DNA from: Planctomycetota bacterium
GTDB taxonomy: Bacteria > Planctomycetota > Planctomycetia > Pirellulales > JADFKK01
Reading direction: 5' to 3'
Assembly: GCA_022564995.1 (NCBI GenBank)
Contig: JADFKK010000025.1
Location: 1 to 41,946 of the forward strand
Length of the DNA stretch: 41,946 nucleotides
Below the pieces are notes generated by a model. The model was not told where the DNA came from and ran no database searches. It saw only the letters and a program-made list of their open reading frames with translations. This document shows positions 41,219 to 41,946 of the stretch, piece by piece (the stretch's first letter is position 1; every line of letters starts with the position of its first letter). Both the position numbers and the translations under genes were made by a program.

Positions 41219-41286
41219 GGCTAGCGCCTTGCGGCTCACCCTGACGGCGGCCAGAGTAAGTGGCATTGGGCTAGCGCCCCGCGGCT
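41219..41286. repeat. Two copies of GGCTAGCGCC(CC/TT)GCGGCT
   Basis: Copies at 41219-41236 and 41269-41286. The reverse complement of the latter occurs at 6728-6746 with one mismatch. This belongs to a dispersed intergenic repeat family of the genome. Confidence 0.65.
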
Positions 41287-41329
41287 GATTGACAGACTGT
41301 TTTTCATGTCATCAACGCTACGCGAAAGA

Positions 41330-41946
41330 CTAACCGGCCGCGTCGAGCGAAGGATCGTAACGTCGATAGGCCCCGACGAGCAGCCGGGTGAAGATGAACG
41401 CGGCGATGCCTACCACGACCCAGATCCCGAAAATGAACAAGGGTGCGAAGTCGGCGAACACTCCCAGCCGACCGTCCATCCGTTGTGCTATGTGGCCCGC
41501 GATGTGCCACCACACGAACAGGCCCGCCAGAGCCAACATGAAAAAGACGCCCTTGGCGGTGAATACGAGAATCGTGCGGATAAAAACCGTGATGCCTTCC
41601 TGATTCAAGCGATAAGGAGAGACGAGAAACAGCAGGTTCTCGACCGAAAAAATGAGCACGTTCAGTAGCGGTAGCAACACGATCGCCCCCAGGACGTATC
41701 CGACGGGCGCTGGGCGAACGATCATGGTGATGGTCAGAACACTCCATTGAAACAGACCGGTCAGCAAAACGGGCGTGGCAAGCTGCCCGAATACGGTGCT
41801 CGAAGGAGAAATAGGGAGCATTTTCAACGCCACGAGTCGGTCGTAATCGCGACGAAAATCGAACTTGAGTGCCGCCGGAAGCAAAAGGAACGAGTAAAAC
41901 ACCAGCCCGCCGGCGACGTGGATAAATGTGCTCGCCGGGCTGAGTG
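41330..41946 (-). CDS. ABC-2-type membrane protein, 5' end beyond the window
   Basis: The reading frame is open from the right edge to a stop at 41330 (205 codons visible); a GTG at 41902 is not the true start because coding sequence continues upstream (PASTFIHVAGGLVFYSFLLL). It shows KFDFRRDYDRLVALKMLPIS, typical of ABC-2 permease/exporter proteins, and at least five hydrophobic segments (LATPVLLTGLFQWSVLTIT, VGYVLGAIVLLPLLNVLIFS, GVFFMLALAGLFVWWHIAG, FIFGIWVVVGIAAFIFTRLL). It is probably the membrane part of an exporter. Its ATPase partner is not in the window. Confidence 0.75.
   Translation of the reverse strand, partial: LSPASTFIHVAGGLVFYSFLLLPAALKFDFRRDYDRLVALKMLPISPSSTVFGQLATPVLLTGLFQWSVLTITMIVRPAPVGYVLGAIVLLPLLNVLIFSVENLLFLVSPYRLNQEGITVFIRTILVFTAKGVFFMLALAGLFVWWHIAGHIAQRMDGRLGVFADFAPLFIFGIWVVVGIAAFIFTRLLVGAYRRYDPSLDAAG

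Overview
The window looks like a chromosome segment of a planctomycete, most likely close to the Pirellulales. The reasons are a paired PSCyt1/DUF1549/DUF1553 gene and DUF1501 gene, a ThuA-domain gene, an exported CotH/lamin-tail protein with a planctomycete-type LE-x-R-x-L N-terminal motif, and small dispersed palindromic repeats between genes. No rRNA, tRNA or CRISPR array was found.

Layout. 1-4615 (minus) is one large exported CotH-kinase/lamin-tail protein that runs off the left edge. 4842-6465 (plus) is an Rrf2 regulator followed by a radical SAM/SPASM enzyme. About 6.5-28.3 kb is an accessory block with almost everything on the minus strand. Its borders carry two relics of a type I restriction-modification locus: an HsdR C-terminal scrap at 6496-6708 and an HsdM scrap at 28072-28308. 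Inside is (a) a decayed prophage (6849-21188). It has a wrecked large serine recombinase, an apparently intact type IIG restriction-methylation enzyme, a coiled-coil protein, a capsid protease, a broken large terminase, a primase-helicase with a C-terminal frameshift, an internally deleted ERCC4 nuclease and small regulatory genes. It is followed by (b) a compact, intact five-gene operon (27624 down to 21563): metallophosphoesterase, ORC/CDC6-like ATPase, a two-lobed alpha/beta protein with a GTK motif, a Dam-type adenine methyltransferase, and the flavin-dependent thymidylate synthase ThyX. The first four genes overlap by 4-8 bases. This operon is the best candidate for an undescribed, probably defensive, system.

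28858-36247 returns to core-like planctomycete genes: a B12-binding radical SAM enzyme (minus), then ThuA, PSCyt1/DUF1549/DUF1553 and DUF1501 (plus). 36675-39395 is a 906-residue beta-helix protein with GGAI/FxxN repeats, and a scrap of a relative lies at about 40.2 kb. The right end holds two small membrane proteins among palindromic repeats and an ABC-2-type membrane protein that runs off the right edge.

Working picture: a type I restriction locus was replaced or invaded by a phage-related element and by cargo genes. The phage functions are decaying, while the restriction enzyme and the five-gene operon have kept open frames. All family names come from motif reading, not database searches.
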